A DNA stretch of 64,000 bases from Ceratothoa steindachneri (GCA_963969495.1 OZ018317.1:221890235-221954234); one strand, 5' to 3'. Shown: positions 49,147 to 61,637, counted from the first letter of the stretch. Numbers and translations: made by a program. The notes: generated by a model from the letters alone, not told the origin.

Positions 49147-52087
49147 ACTGACCCTGACTGGAACTCCTTTCGAGTTACTCACCACGCCCGTCATCGCAAA
49201 ACTGCGCTGAAGACAAATCCAGCGGATCCTTTTGGGGGATTCTGTCCCTTTCATGGCTTTCCGTCCACAATTGTTTTCTTTTTAATTGAAGAAAAGGAAC
49301 TCGTGTAACCATCGAGAGCATTTCCTTCAGGTTTAGAACGAATGGCTTCAGGAAAATGGGGGAAAAGGTGGATACATAGAAAAAAAGAGAGGTAAAAATG
49401 TCTGGAAATAATGAAAGAGAATAAGGATGACAAAGACTGCCATGACCACATTAGGCAATGTCATACGCCTAGCTGGGAGGTAGTATTAAGAAGTACCAGG
49501 GACAAGTTAATACAAAGAGCACAAAGAGTCGGAAGTGCGAACTAACACCCTCTTGGCTATGCAAAAAAAAAGATTGCTTTATGAGGTGTCGATTAAAATG
49601 TGGATGTATCTGTCCGAACTGCGACCAGTATTTCGGTGTCTACATATAAATGGCCCCTCGTTTGTGTCAAAGTTGTACAGAATCCATGGATTTTCAGCCC
49701 TTTAACCTTTCTTTTTTGTCTCTCCACTGTAGCCCCTATCACATGCAGGATAAAAGGGGGATGATTACAGAAAAAGTACGAAGGGATCCTTTTGGGAGCT
49801 TGCGTTCATATGTCGACAAGAAGGTTCTACGGGTGATCACAAGTACGAACGACAAGGGCCTGACAGTGTTTGTCTATATGAGGTGTGCAGCTGAGGGATT
49901 TGTAGGGGGGAGGGGCTTTGGTGCTTTATGGCTCCCATCGCCATGAAGGGCAAAATTGCCGTACAAAAATAAAAAATGGGAGTTTGGTATTTGTTTGTTG
50001 TTGTTGTTGTTGTTTTTTTTTTGGGGGGGGAGCGTTAGTGCGTAACGGAGGTTTTGAAGTTCCTAGTTCTCAGGAAGCAAAAGGCTGACTTTCCTTTTTT
50101 TAGGGTCAAACCATTTCAACCACTTTAGCTTGACTCCAATTTTAAGCCCAAAACGCTGTTCAGTGGACCCCACTTGGTCCAGATTTCGCTCAAATTTTCT
50201 CGCTACTGGAGTTCTATCAATACACACACTCCCTTTGCGAAAAATGTTCGCAATACCACTTAATGCAATTTGACAATTCCACTCCTCTGAGAGATGTGTT
50301 CTCTAATTTTCTCCTCCAAATCTATATTTATTTTCCAAATTATTCTTAGAGTCTGCTTAGCAGCGCCAAAAAAGTGAGTTTTACACTATAAACTTTACAT
50401 TTAACCTCTACTTCGCTTTAGCATTCTACTTCATTCACAACAAACAGTGAAGGTATGCGTTTTAGTGAATTTACCTTAGGGAATCTCGTTACCGGCTCAT
50501 TTTCTTTTTTCAAACGGAATGTGACAATGGGCAGGCACCTTTAGTCAGGAGGTGATAAATTCCCCATGGCAATGGGCTTGTCACATTTACCCTAACATAA
50601 ATGGGCAATTGCACTTTTCCTGAGCAGCCCACATTGCAAGTTACCAAAACCTTTACAAAATCCATCGAGGGAGGGGAGCACTTTGTCTCGTAATTTCAAT
50701 AAATAATTAAGAAACGCAAGTTATGTTCTGGGCTAGATTTAGGGTCTGATTTATGAGGCGGGTTTGATTGGCTTATCGTTCCTAAGGTGATAAATGCATA
50801 AACAAGTTCATTAAACAAATATTGTTTCCGATAACAGCGGTTTTATAATAAACTTAAGATTATTTAAAGGTTTTGTCTTATTCCACGAGTTATAGCATTT
50901 GATATAAAATAAAACCATTATTCACTTTGAGTTTCTACGTTAATCACAAAGTCGAAGCAGATCGAAGGCTGTCCTCTCTCTTGGCTTATGAAATCGGAGT
51001 CGAGATATCGGAGGGTGGGTAAACGGGCGTTCTATCATACATTCGCACTCTTTGGATTATGAGCAGTAATCGTGAATGGCGGTCCATGTATCATGATGTA
51101 ATATGAAAGGTATACTCTTTGGTATCGATCTAGTCATAGGTTTTATGATCCCTTCCATGAAAAAGATAATAGTGAATGCGTTCTGGAATTCGTGTTATGG
51201 CTGGATATCAGAAGCAAATCCCGAGTGAAGGTTGTTCTCCAATCTTGACTCAATGACGGTCGCTCTCTGTCACAAGTTGTTGGTTTTCGCTTTTTAACCG
51301 GAGGTTCTCGAGTGGGTTAAGCTGGTGCAGTTTCTAAATCATGGACCCATATATGTAAGTTGGGGTGTTGTCCGAGCCACGTCTTTACTAGTGCCCGATC
51401 ACCCCGGGATCGCTTCCATGCCTAAAGGGACAATTTGATATCATTCTTGCTTGGGGCGAAATTTGTCTCTGCTAAAACATGAAGGGGTGACTATCAAGGC
51501 AAGCTTTCTTATCTTCTTCTCTAAATACGTGCATGTAAACTAGAAATATATTCCTATAAATATGTACATACACATACTAAAATACATATTTATGCACACT
51601 CTACGTAGGGGTAGGGCACAGTAATTGAGGTCAATTCAGATCTCGGAACGAAGCTGAATTTCCGGTTTTCTGAGCTTCGCTCAAGCCGTGTCTTACTCAG
51701 GCTTGACCTTTGCCGCCTACGAAGCAGAATTGCGTCTTCTCATAGTACCTCACAGTCTCTTCCACACAAACAAACATGCACCGAGTTATCTAGGTTAATG
51801 TGAGAAATGCATTTAATAGAAGAAAAGGTTCGTTTTCTCCAAAACAAAAGTAAATAGTATTAAAATTTCGCAACTCACTACAAGAAGGGAAAAGAAATTG
51901 GAGAAACACGCAAATATCGAGACTAACCTTGCACAAAATGAAGCTCGGAGTAGATCAGGAGACGAGCGGAGGTCGATTGGAGTAACGATAGCGATTATGA
52001 AGGGATGCTGTCATCGAGATGTGACTTACGTGGGTGTTTTCGGTTGGCAAGTGCCTTAAAAACACGTTTTGACTGATTTTTTGTGGT
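49147..52087. other. Unassigned 2.9-kb stretch
   Basis: No supportable gene. It holds a (TTG)n run plus T- and G-runs at ~49995-50030. Open frames on both strands (49090-49308, 49650-49946, 51955-52140) match nothing I know. Composition is less AT-rich than elsewhere. With 9-13 kb, this is one of the better candidates for old single-copy sequence. Confidence 0.5.
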
Positions 52088-52165
52088 TTAAGGATGGCAG
52101 AGTGGATAAAGGTGTCGTGCCCCTTTGAACTCAGTAACATGCAATCATTGGTTCAATTGTCGGCA
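52088..52165 (+). other. tRNA-like A and B boxes (SINE head or tRNA pseudogene)
   Basis: TGGCAGAGTGGATAAAGG (A-box-like, 52095-52112) and GGTTCAATTG (B-box-like, 52150-52159) are 55 bases apart. I cannot fold a full cloverleaf with paired acceptor stem, so I do not call a functional tRNA. Confidence 0.35.
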
Positions 52166-52677
52166 ACTCTGTTCCATAGAGAACTAGTTCTCTGTGTGTG
52201 TCCTAATCTCAAACGTGTAACGTGGCCTAGGTCATGGGTGCTGGGGAAGCAATCGTATTGTGACAAGGACGAGAGGTGTAGATCAAAGACTGATTGTCTG
52301 GGTGTACCCGGAGCTCGGTCTTTCTTTGTCTTGTATAACTGATAATTAGACACCAAGTTTCTCGTTCACTTTGGCCCCCTTGGCGAAATTAATAGAGGCC
52401 AATTAATGGTGAAAATTAGGCACCTTGTCTTTTAGTGCTTTCCGTGAGGCATAGAAAATGGGGACTATAACTTGGGACTGAGAGGCCATTAGGGTGACGC
52501 AGAGACCAGAGAGAGAAAAAAAGTGACCACTTACATACATAATGGGAGTATGTATCAGGAGCAAGGGAAAAGAGGTTCAAGCTTAGATGTTGTGTAGACA
52601 GAGTCCAGGATGAGCAGTTGGCTGACTCATTTTCCGTTGCATTGGCGAATAATTGGAAGTTGAAGCTCAATGAATTC
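52166..52677. other. Unassigned stretch
   Basis: Nothing recognised. Short open frames on both strands only. Confidence 0.45.
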
Positions 52678-52766
52678 ATTAGTAGTTTCTCGAAATTAAT
52701 AAGGTATTATTAATATTTTTGCCAAATATATGAATTGAACCGTATTAATTTTGAGAAACTATTAAT
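52678..52766. repeat. Inverted repeat, 24-bp arms
   Basis: ATTAGTAGTTTCTCGAAATT and its continuation (52678-52701) pair with 52743-52766 with two mismatches around a 41-base loop. Weaker pairing extends outward. It could be a small fold-back element. Confidence 0.6.
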
Positions 52767-52995
52767 AAATTTACTAAATTCGTCCTAGAATCGATTATTC
52801 GCAAATAAAACAGAAAATCGAGGTAACCAAAGTAGTTAGTTTGCAACTTGTTAGTTAATAATTTGGTTCACAATTAATACCCATGTTACTGTCAACATTT
52901 GAATTAAATTTACAGTATTGCATATCTTATTTAGTTTGGGGTTATTATTTCGTTAAAGGTAATTACTTAAAAAAAATTAATTGATGTTATTATGT

Positions 52996-52998
<3 letters not shown>

Positions 52999-53044
<46 letters not shown>
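52999..53044. repeat. (TA)n array
   Basis: TA repeat of ~46 bases. Confidence 0.95.
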
Positions 53045-53050
<6 letters not shown>

Positions 53051-53154
53051 TAGTTTTATAAGACTTAGCTTCCCATCACAAAACTTACAGTAGCTTCACA
53101 CAAAATAATGATAAGTAATGCATGATAATTAATAACAGATAAGTTGTACACATA

Positions 53155-54007
53155 CAAGGGGTGGTCAAAAAGTTTTGCGAATTGGTAGGGCAAAACAGAG
53201 GAAAGAGGGTGGCTGTGTTTGTGGGGGTGTTAGGAAAAGTTATGACAAGTCAGGACCTGCAACCGCACGCTCCTGCCTCGTCTATTTATGAAGGAGTAGC
53301 TGATCGCAGATCGTCAATAATAAATTTTTCAACAATGGAGAAGGTTGAGCACCGCGCAGTGATCATATTTTTGACCAAGGAAGGCAAGAATGCAAAAGAG
53401 ATCCATGAACGCATGGTTGCAGTGTATACCGACACCGCTTCTTCCTATGCAACCATTGCTCGTTGGAATAGGGAGTTTCGTCATGGTCGTGAGCCCCTTG
53501 AAGATGACCCCCGTCAAGAACGCCCGTCCGACGTGACCAAAGGAGACAATGTGGCCCATGTGGAGAGGATGATCCTAGAAAATTGACGGTTGAAGGTCAA
53601 AGAAATCGAGCGAGAACTTGTAATATCACATGGAAATGTTATGAACATCATCCACGACAATTTGGCCATGACCAAGGTCTCTGCCCGTTGTGTCCCTAGA
53701 AACCTGACGCCCCATGATCGACTTCAACGTCGTCAAAGTCCACAAGGCCAGAGTTGCACAAGCTGCCCAGCGCGAGTCCGGATTCGAGGAGCTCAACCAT
53801 CCCCCCTACAGTCCAGATATGGCCCCTAGCGAGTACTTTTTATTTGGCCAGCTCAAGGCTGCACTGCGTGGACGCCGGTTTGGGGACGACGAAGATGTCC
53901 AGCTCGTCGTCCAGGAGTGGATTGAACAGCAGTCGAGAGATTTCTGGTTGTCGGGAATTCGAAGCCTCAGGGACAAGTGGCGCAAGTGCATTGGAGTCAA
54001 TGGTAGT
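53155..54007 (+). mobile_element. Mariner deletion derivative, copy C, right end interrupted
   Basis: The left TIR CAAGGGGTGGTCAAAAAG follows TA at 53153-53154. ATG at 53335 begins the same N-terminal frame as copies A and B (VEHRAVIIFLTKEGKNAKEI, ATIARWNREFRHG, RPSDVTKGDNVAHVE), cut by a stop at 53584-53586 where copy B has a codon for arginine. The deletion junction and C-terminal part (VHKARVAQAAQRESGFEELN, YSPDMAPSEYFLF) follow in the usual way. Its own right TIR is missing: at 54008 a second mariner fragment begins. Confidence 0.9.
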
Positions 54008-54009
54008 TA

Positions 54010-54110
54010 TGAGGGGCGGTCAATAAGTTTTGCAATTCAGAAAAAAGGAAACGAGATACGAGGAAAAGTGTTTTATTATTTTTCAATATAACTACCATCG
54101 ACAACCAGAA
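54010..54110 (-). mobile_element. Mariner fragment nested in copy C
   Basis: A TIR (TGAGGGGCGGTCAATAAG) starts right after a TA at 54008-54009 inside copy C. The following sequence equals the 3' end of this family in minus orientation as far as ACTACCATCGAC. It then jumps to ACAACCAGAA, which in other copies lies ~40-50 bp further inside, with CGAC shared at both sides of the jump. The GA-rich tract follows at once. Confidence 0.85.
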
Positions 54111-54600
54111 GAAAGGGAGAAGGAGGGTAGAGGAGACAAGAGGGGTAGTGAAGAAAGAGATGAAAAGAGGAAGGGAGAGAGGAATAGAGAGAAGGAGAAG
54201 GGGGAGATGGAGAAAGAGAGAGAGGGTAACGGCAGAGAGATGGCGAGGGAAGAGAGAGGGGGAGAGTAAGAGTACAGAGGGGGAGACAGAGAGAGAGGAG
54301 AGATTGAGCGGGACAGAAAGGGAGAATAGAGACGAGGGAAATGAAAAGAGTGTTAGAATGGAGAGAGAGGTGAGGAGAGAGTAGATAGATAGGGGGAGAG
54401 AGGAGAATAGAAAAGGTAAGAAAGGGGGACAAAGAGGGAGATAGGGGTAAAGAGAGATCTGGAGAAAGAAGGAGAGAAAGTAGGATGGAAAGAGGGAAGA
54501 GAAGTGAAGAGAGAGTGAACGGAGACAGAGAACGAGATAGAGAGAGAAGGAAGTAAAAATAGAAGGAGATTGAAGGAGGGAGAGTGGGCAGGGGGAGCAC
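54111..54600. repeat. GA-rich (purine) tract, left
   Basis: About 490 bases almost purely A and G on the plus strand, an imperfect GA/GGA/GAA repeat. Long charged or Leu/Ser-rich frames across it are artefacts. Confidence 0.95.
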
Positions 54601-54601
54601 C

Positions 54602-55632
54602 AAGGAAAGAAAGTACCCTAGAAGACCTTACGGTCCAATCTAAGAGTGTACCTTTGGACTAGCAGTTGAGCGGGCACATCTCTCCTCAAATGCCCTACGT
54701 CCTTAAACGGCCACTTTTCAAGACCCTGTCTAGTCTTGACTTGAACTGGTCAACAGATTCACTGTTGACAACTTCCACTGGAAGTGCGTTCTAACTACCG
54801 CAGATACTGTACGTGAAAAATTTTCCACACAGATCGCAGTTGTAACGCTTCAGGTTAAGTTTAAAGCCGTGATTTCTTGTTTTTCTCTCAGCAAGTGTGA
54901 AAATATCCCTGTAGTCAACATTGTCAAACCCTTCGAGTATTTTGAAAAATTCGATGAGCTGACTACGCAGTCTACAGTTGTCCAACGAGAACAGATCTAA
55001 TTCCCTTAATCTATCTTTATAACTTTTATGTTTGATAGAAGGAATCAGTTTGGTTGCCCTGGCTTGCACACGTTCCAATCTGGCGATGTTCTTTCGAAAT
55101 GAAGGACTCCAAAATTGTACGGCATATTCTAGGTGTGTTCGGACAAGTGAGTTGTACAATCTCCTTGTTCCCATATCTAAACTGGCGATTTATGTAGCCT
55201 AGCATCTTTTTGGCCTTTTTATCCGCCTCAATGAACTGTTTTGAGAACGCGAGGTCACTAGTGATTGTTACACCCAAGTCCTTCTCAGTGTCGGTGGATT
55301 TAATACCAGTACCCTTAAGGATATACTGAGATTAGGGATTTCGGTGGCCGATATGCATTACTTTGCATTTGTTTACGTTAAAAGGCATTTGCCACGTGTC
55401 CGACCACTCCCCAATCTTCGCAAGATCTTCATACAGGCGGGCAGTATTTCCATCCTTTGCAACGTTCATACCAAGCTTGGCATCGTCGGCAAATTGGGAA
55501 ATCTTGGCAACCATGTCACCGTCCATGTCGTTGACGTAGATGATGAATAGTACTGGTCCCAGGACAGAACTTTGAGGCACCCCGCTAGTAACGGGCCCCC
55601 ACTCAGAAGCCTGTCCATTCAGCACTACCCGA
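54602..55632 (-). mobile_element. CR1-clade LINE copy 1, 5'-truncated, inside a GA tract
   Basis: The 3' end is at the left. The minus strand encodes NGQASEWGPVTSGVPQSSVL then LFIIYVNDMDGDMVAKISQF and ADDAKLG (catalytic FADD), WSDTWQMPFNVNKCKVMHIG. A TAA follows at 55332-55334, then SQYILKG, DTEKDLGVTITSDLAFSK. Near 55170 an 11-bp loss relative to copy 2 shifts the frame (both sides share TGT), after which YNSLVRTHLEYAVQFWSPSF to CGKFFTYSICGS remains readable. 5' truncation is at ~55632, and GA-rich sequence follows on that side too. Confidence 0.9.
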
Positions 55633-55639
55633 GGGATGG

Positions 55640-56517
55640 GGATCTAGAGAAGGAAGAAGAGAGACGTTGGATAGATGGGAGGGGATCGAGAGGAAGTAAG
55701 AGAAGAAGGGGAATATATGTGAGAGAGAGCGAGAGAGATAGGAGGGGAGAGAACGAGGAAGATAAAGAGGAAGAGAGAGATGGAGTGAGAAGCAGAGTAA
55801 GCGACAGCGAGGAGGAAAGTGACACAGAGAAAAAAAAATAGACAGGGAACGGGAGCAAGATAGAGTGAGGGAGAAAATGGAGACGGAGAGAGTTAAATAG
55901 GGAGAGTAAGGGTGAAGTGAGTGAGGTGGGAGAGAGAGAATTGGAGAGAGAAAAAGGGAATGGATCTGGTAAGAGAGATCAGAACAAAGACTGAGTGGGA
56001 GAGAGAGGGAGAGAAGGAGTGGGAAGATAGGAGCACGGAGAAAGAGGGTGAGAAAGAAGAAGGGGGAGGGGAGAGAGGAGAAAAAGGGTGTGTAAGAAGG
56101 AGGGAGTGAGAGTAGAGATAAGGTGATAAAAAGGGAGAGAGAGTGATTGAAAGAGAGTGGATGATATCGAGAGAGATGGAGGCAGGTGGTACAGAGAACG
56201 AGAAAGAGAGGGAAATAGAGGGAGAGAGGGGAGAAATAGAGGAAGAGATAGAAGATAGATAGGGCGAAATATTGGAGAGGGGAAAGATAGAGTTTGGAAG
56301 AGTGAAGGGAGAGAGGAGATAGAGAGGGAGAAAGATTGGAGAGAGAAGAGAGAAAGTTGGGAAGAGTGAAGGGAGAGATGAGATAGAGAGGGAGGAAGAT
56401 TAGAGAGGGGAGAGAGAGAGGTAGTAAGAGTGAAGGGAGAGTGATAGAAGTAGAGAGAGAGAGAGGTAGGAAGAGTGAAGGGAGAGTGACAGAAGTAGAG
56501 AGAGAGTTACAAGGAAA
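55640..56517. repeat. GA-rich (purine) tract, right
   Basis: About 880 bases of imperfect GA repeat continuing the left tract after LINE copy 1. A ~60-bp unit with GGTAGGAAGAGTGAAGGGAGAG words recurs at 56280-56500. Confidence 0.95.
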
Positions 56518-56560
56518 GTAAGTAGTTCAAGAGACCATTCCATCTAGTACAACGGAACTA

Positions 56561-57868
56561 AAGGGTCTTTCAATAAGGCCACTCGATTTTTAAATGTAAA
56601 TAAAACAAATTGTGTGTGATATATGCACTCAATTTATTTTGAATTTAAAGGTAAATTTTATGGCATTAAGTGTGAAATATGACGTCATTCAAATGTCCGC
56701 CGCGGCTTCGCTTGGTAGAACGTATTCGGGCGGCTCAATTTTCGATGACTTTGTCGCATAAATCTGGCTGCATTTGCTGGATGGTGTTCGTTATGTTGAC
56801 TTTGAGGACATCAACTGTTTGCGGATTATTCGCATAGATCTGCGATTTAAGGTAGCCCCAAAGAAAGTAGTGTAATGGCGTTAATCGCATGATCTCGGTG
56901 ACCAGTTGACGTCGCCGCTGCGCGAGATGACCCTGCCGTGAAATCGCTGGTGCAAAATGACTATCGTGGCGTGCGCAGTGTGTTACGTAGCGCCGTCCTC
57001 TTGGAACCACATGTCATCAGGATCCATATCAGGCATATAATCCAGTTGAGGCCACAAAAAGTGGCTTATCATCGATTTGTAGGTCTCGCCGTTGACGGTT
57101 TGGCAATCCCATCTTCGTTCTCAAAAAAATACGGACCGATGATTCCGTTCGACGAAAATTGGCACCAAACAGTGACTTTGTTGGGATGCAATTAGTGCTG
57201 GTGTATCTCATGTAGATTGTTTTCGTCACAAATGCAATAATTTTGCTTGTTCACAAATCCGTTCATCCAAAGTTGGGCCTCGTCGCTGAAGATGATTTTG
57301 GGGGCAAATTTGGGCAACTTCCAACTGCTCTAGAGCCTAATCAGTGAACACACGGCGTTGTCTATGGTCGTTTACCTTAAGTTCCTGGGTAAGTTAGATT
57401 TTTTACGGGTGCAGACCCAAGTCCCTACACATAATTCGCCAAACTGAAGTCGCAGAAAGGCCAAGTTCTTGTGAACGACGAAAATTTGACTGCCTCGGAT
57501 TTTCCCGTACACTCTCATTTAGGGCAGCGATGTTTTCAGCAGACCTTGCGTTTCGGCGACGTACGGGTGATGGCTGATTGTTGATCGACCCTTTTGCCTC
57601 GAATTTGGCCACCAAGCTTCAAACAGTGGACTCGGCAGGACGATTGTGACGAGGATAGAAATCATGTAATACGCGGAACGTTTGTCGAACGGAACACTGA
57701 TTTTGATAATAACATTTGATGATTTGCACAGGCTGTTCAACGCTATAACTTTCCATCGTGACTTGCTAAGTACTACTGAACAGTTCACAGTGAGGTTGTC
57801 AGATGTCGCTTTAACAACATGGCCACTATCGTTTAACAAAGCTTGAGCGTCCTTGTTGAAAGACCATA
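56561..57868 (-). mobile_element. Tc1/mariner-superfamily element, 1308 bp, broken
   Basis: Ends AAGGGTCTTTCAATAAGG and, reversed, TATGGTCTTTCAACAAGG lie between TA at 56559-56560 and 57869-57870. The length is canonical. The minus strand gives CQVQPVQIIKCYYQNQCSVR-like start (~57720), GSINNQPSPVRRRNARSAEN and VRENPRQSNFRRSQELGLSA then VWRIMCRDL (DNA-binding part, 57430-57590), a damaged catalytic start (~57280), IYMRYTSTNCIPTK, RRDLQIDDKPLF, and the end LTPLHYFLWGYLKSQIYANN (third acidic region; family PLDYFLWG, here H replaces D) to MQPDLCDKVIEN. Same broad family as the relic at 38.4-39.8 kb. Inactive. Confidence 0.87.
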
Positions 57869-57869
57869 T

Positions 57870-58730
57870 ACTTATGTCTTGTTTCTGAATAATTAAAATC
57901 CTACGTAATTATCATAGCATAGAAAAGATGGAGTTTCACCTCACGCATCCACTTCCGAGCCTAAAAAAGTAAAGCATATCCCTGGTAAAGTTGAAAACTA
58001 GCCACCACCAGGAAATTTTAACAGGAAAGCAGAACACATTAAAATATACAATGAAATAATATTGACATATCTTGCTAATATAAACTTAGAACATGCTAAA
58101 AATATTTATCAACATGCAATGATTTCTAACTTATATTCTGATATTTCTTATTAAGTCCAGTCTCATTTTAAAAGCATAACATAAAAATATATAAAATATC
58201 TTGTTAATATATTGAAACAGATAATGATACTATCTTACTTCTGTAAATCCCGAACATGTTTTTTTGTTTTGTTTTACATTTTGATCAACATGCAATGATT
58301 TATCAATTATTATCTAATAATTTTATTTGCTAGGTTCATTCTAATCGTAAAAGTCACTCAACAAAGGACACTAATACTTCCCATTGAAGATGCTAACATT
58401 TCTATAGGATATTTTGAGAAATACACAAGTCCAAGAATTTTTTTTTATTGGCAAAAGTTGAGATAAACATATATACGATAGTTTTTTAATAAACCAAAAC
58501 AAATAATAACAAATAAAAAATCTTACTAATCTAAATATGAACATGCTTTTTTTTCCGTTTTATCAACATATAATGTCTTGTTATCTAATGCTTTTTATTT
58601 ATTTGCCCAATCTAGTTTTAAAAATGTCAACTGATCTTCTAGACACCACATCTTCGAGTAACTGGTACCAGATGCTTACAATTTTGTATGAAAACAAAGT
58701 TTCCACATAAATTTGTTCGGCACGCGAGAG
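57870..58730 (-). pseudogene. CR1-type LINE 3' relic
   Basis: At 58600-58725 the minus strand reads YVETLFSYKIVSIWYQLLED then VVSRRSVDIFKTRLGK, which aligns with the C-terminal motif of LINE copy 2 (FTYSICGMWNALPVEVV.SESVDQFKSRLDK). The AT-rich rest would be its 3' UTR. The word ATCAACATGCAATGATTT recurs at 58108 and 58284, with a weaker third copy at 58563. Confidence 0.5.
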
Positions 58731-58734
58731 AGAA

Positions 58735-58777
58735 GGAGAGAGAGAGAGATAGATAGTAACAACAAGGAGTAACAACA
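58735..58777. repeat. GA repeat and GTAACAACAAGGA duplication at LINE 3' end
   Basis: AGAGAGAAGGAGAGAGAGAG is followed by GATAGATAG and two copies of AGTAACAACAAGG. It separates the previous relic from the 3' end of LINE copy 2. Confidence 0.85.
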
Positions 58778-58860
58778 AGGAAAGAAGGTACCCTAGGAGA
58801 CCTTACGGTCCATTCAAGGAGGGTACCTTTGGACTAGCAATCGAGCGGGCACATGGCTGC

Positions 58861-61610
58861 TCAATTGTTTTGCGTCCCTAAACGGCTACTTTTCAAGACC
58901 TTGTCTAGTCTTGACTTGAACTGGTCAACAGATTCACTGTTGACAACTTCCACTGGAAGTGCGTTCCACATACCGCAGATACTGTAAGTGAAAACATTTC
59001 CACACAGATTGCGGTTGTAACGCTTCAGTTCAAATTTGAAGCCGTGATTGCGCGTTTTGTTCTCACTCAGTGTGAAAATATCCCGGTAGACAACATTGTC
59101 GAACCCCCGAAGTATTTTGAAGACTTCAAAGAGCTGACCACACAGTCTACGGGTTTCAAGCGTAAACAGATCCAATTCCCTTAGTCTATCCTCATAACTT
59201 TTATGTCGGATAGAGGGAATCAGCTTGGTTGCCCTGGCTTGTACGCGTTCCAATCTCGCGATGTCCTTTCGCAATGAAGGACTCCAAAATTGTAGCGCAT
59301 ACTCCAGGTGCGGTCGGACAAGTGAGTTGTACAGGCACAGGACAATCTCCTGGTTCCGATAACCAAACTGGCGCTTAATATAGCCTAGCATCCTTTGGGC
59401 CTTTTTCTCTGCCTCAATGCACTGTTTCGAGAACTTGAGGTCACTAGTGATTGTTACACCAAAGTCCTTCTCAGTGTCACTCGATTCAAGAGAAGTGCCC
59501 TTATGGATATACTGAGATTAGGGGTTTCTGTGGCTGATATGCATCACTTTGCATTTCCCCACGTTAAAAGGCATTTGCCACGTGTCCGACCACTCTTCAA
59601 TCTTCCCAAGATCTTCCTGCAGGCGGGCAGTATTTCCATCCTTTGCAACGTTCATACCAAGCTTGGCATCGTCGGCAAATTGGGAAATCTTGGCAACCAT
59701 GTCACCGTCCATGTCGTTGACGTAGATGATGAATAGTAGTGGACCCAGGACTGAACCTTGAGGCACCCCGCTAGTAACGGGCCCCCACTCAGAAGCCTGT
59801 CCATTTACCACCACCCGTTGCCGTCTGCCACTTAGCCAGTTCTCGATCCAGCCGGCTACTTTTCCGTCTATGCCCAACGCTCGCACTTTCCGGAGAAGGC
59901 GGCGGTGTGGTACCTTTTCAAAGGCTTTCTGAAAGTCTAAATAGGACACATCCACCGCCTTGTCCCGATCGTGCCCACTAAATACGAAGTGGAAGAATTC
60001 CACAAGGTTCGTCAGGCATGACCGTTGCCTTCGGAAGCCGTGCTGGGAACTCCTCAGTAGCAGGTTTGACTCTGAATACGACGTCACTTTGTCCACCATG
60101 ATACTTTCCATGAGTTTACCGACTACCGAAGTCAGACTGATAGGTCGGTAGTTCAACGGTTGGTTACGGTCTCCTTTCTTGAAGATCGAAGTCACCTCCG
60201 CCTCACGCTAGTCTCTAGGAACGCATTTGGTCCGGATTGACATGTCAAAGATAGCGCACAGATGTCGTGATACTTCATCGCACACTTCCTTTAACACTTT
60301 AGGTAGAAACCCGTCCGGTCCAGGGGACTTATTCGTCTTTGGGTCAGCGATCTTTTTCTTTATTTCTCTTTCGGTGAAGTCCATTGCCTCCAGCTTTTTC
60401 CCCGAGTAGGAATCTGTCGGCTGGGGAATGGGACCACATTCTTCAGTAAACACTGAAGAGAAGTAGTCGTTGAGGAGGTTAGCATTTTCTGCATCTGAAT
60501 GCTTTAATGTCCCCTCCTCATTCCTGAAAGGGCCAATCGTTCGACGGATTAGTTTACGGCTGTTCACATATCCAAAAAACTCCTTGGGATTCTCTTTACA
60601 GAGTCTAGCCACTCGGAGTTCCTCAGACCACTTAGCTGCCCTTATGCTGGACTTCACTCTCCTGGCTAGCCTCCGGTATTCGTCAAAGTCACCCGAGATC
60701 TTCGATTGCTGGTACACATTTCTCTTCTCCCTAAGCAGTTGGCCGATTTCTCGATTAAACCACTTTGGTTGAACAGAAGACCGACGGGGGCATTTCAGAG
60801 GGATAAAACGCGATTGAAGACTCATGAATGTGGTTTTGAAACTGTTCCAAGAGTCTTCAACAGCCTCGCACACTTCTAGCCTCGCGTCAGTCAGTCCCGC
60901 GCGTAGACCTGCAAAGTCTGCTCTTCTCAAATCGAGTTTCCTTGATTTCCTAGTTGCAGGCTCTGCCTTGGGGACTTTGACTACAAATCTAATTAGTCGG
61001 TGGTCACTGCCACCGAGCTCTTCGCCAACAGAGAGGTCCTCAACGATGTCATCCTCAGAGGTGAAAACCAAGTCGAGGATATTGTCTCCTCTCGTTGGCT
61101 TTCTCACCCATTGAGTGAGGAACTCGTTGTTCGTGAACTCCAGGAGTAGTGCGTTCTCGCCACAGGGTTCTCTGGTTTCCCAGTCAACTTGTGTGTTGAA
61201 ATCACCCATGACGATACACACTCTGTCTTCGACAAGTTCTCCTAGTAGCTGGTGCAGATCTCTGTCCTGTTTAACGAGTTGGGCAGGAGGTCTATTAAGC
61301 ACTAGGGTCTTGTATTGGGCAGGACCTATCTCTAGATCAACACCTAGTAGTTCATGGTTGGATACGATGTTGCAATCCGTCGAGTTGAGAGTATCCTTGA
61401 CATACAACATCCCACCGCCACCCTCTCTGTCTGGCCTTTCTTTCTGAAAGAGCTGATAACCGGGAAGCGTGAATTCACCTTCAAAATTTCGGCTTAAGGT
61501 TTTAATCCACGTCTCCGTTATGGCCACTATCTCAGGTTCCTCTGTTGCTACGAGGCCACGGAGCTCAAGAAACTTATTCCTGATTGACCTCGCGTTGAAC
61601 AGAAAAAATT
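58861..61610 (-). pseudogene. Copy 2 ORF2: AP endonuclease and reverse transcriptase
   Basis: One frame of ~900 codons with two stops. Endonuclease: LFNARSIRNKF, AITETWI (catalytic E), CIVMGDFNTQVDW, LGGSDHRLIRF (SDH). RT: NKSPGPDGFLPKVLKE, IFKKGDRNQPLNYRPISLTS, VSYLDFQKAFEKVPHRRLL (motif A), TSGVPQGSVLGPLLFIIYVN (motif B), FADDAKLGM (motif C). C-terminal: YNSLVRPHLEYALQFWSPSL and CGMWNALPVEVV. Stops: TAG at 60208-60210, where relatives have W in the VPRDW motif (TGG to TAG), and TAA at 59518-59520. All EN and RT catalytic residues are present. The frame begins upstream of any ATG I can see, overlapping the end of ORF1. Confidence 0.9.
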
Positions 61611-61637
61611 TTAGGGAGTCCCCCAGTGCAGGACTCC

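Noticed and set aside
52088..52165. Functional tRNA gene
   Set aside because: A- and B-box-like words are present but I could not form paired acceptor and anticodon stems.
54030..56109. Long Arg/Glu-rich or Leu/Ser-rich frames
   Set aside because: They read GA-rich purine tracts in different frames.
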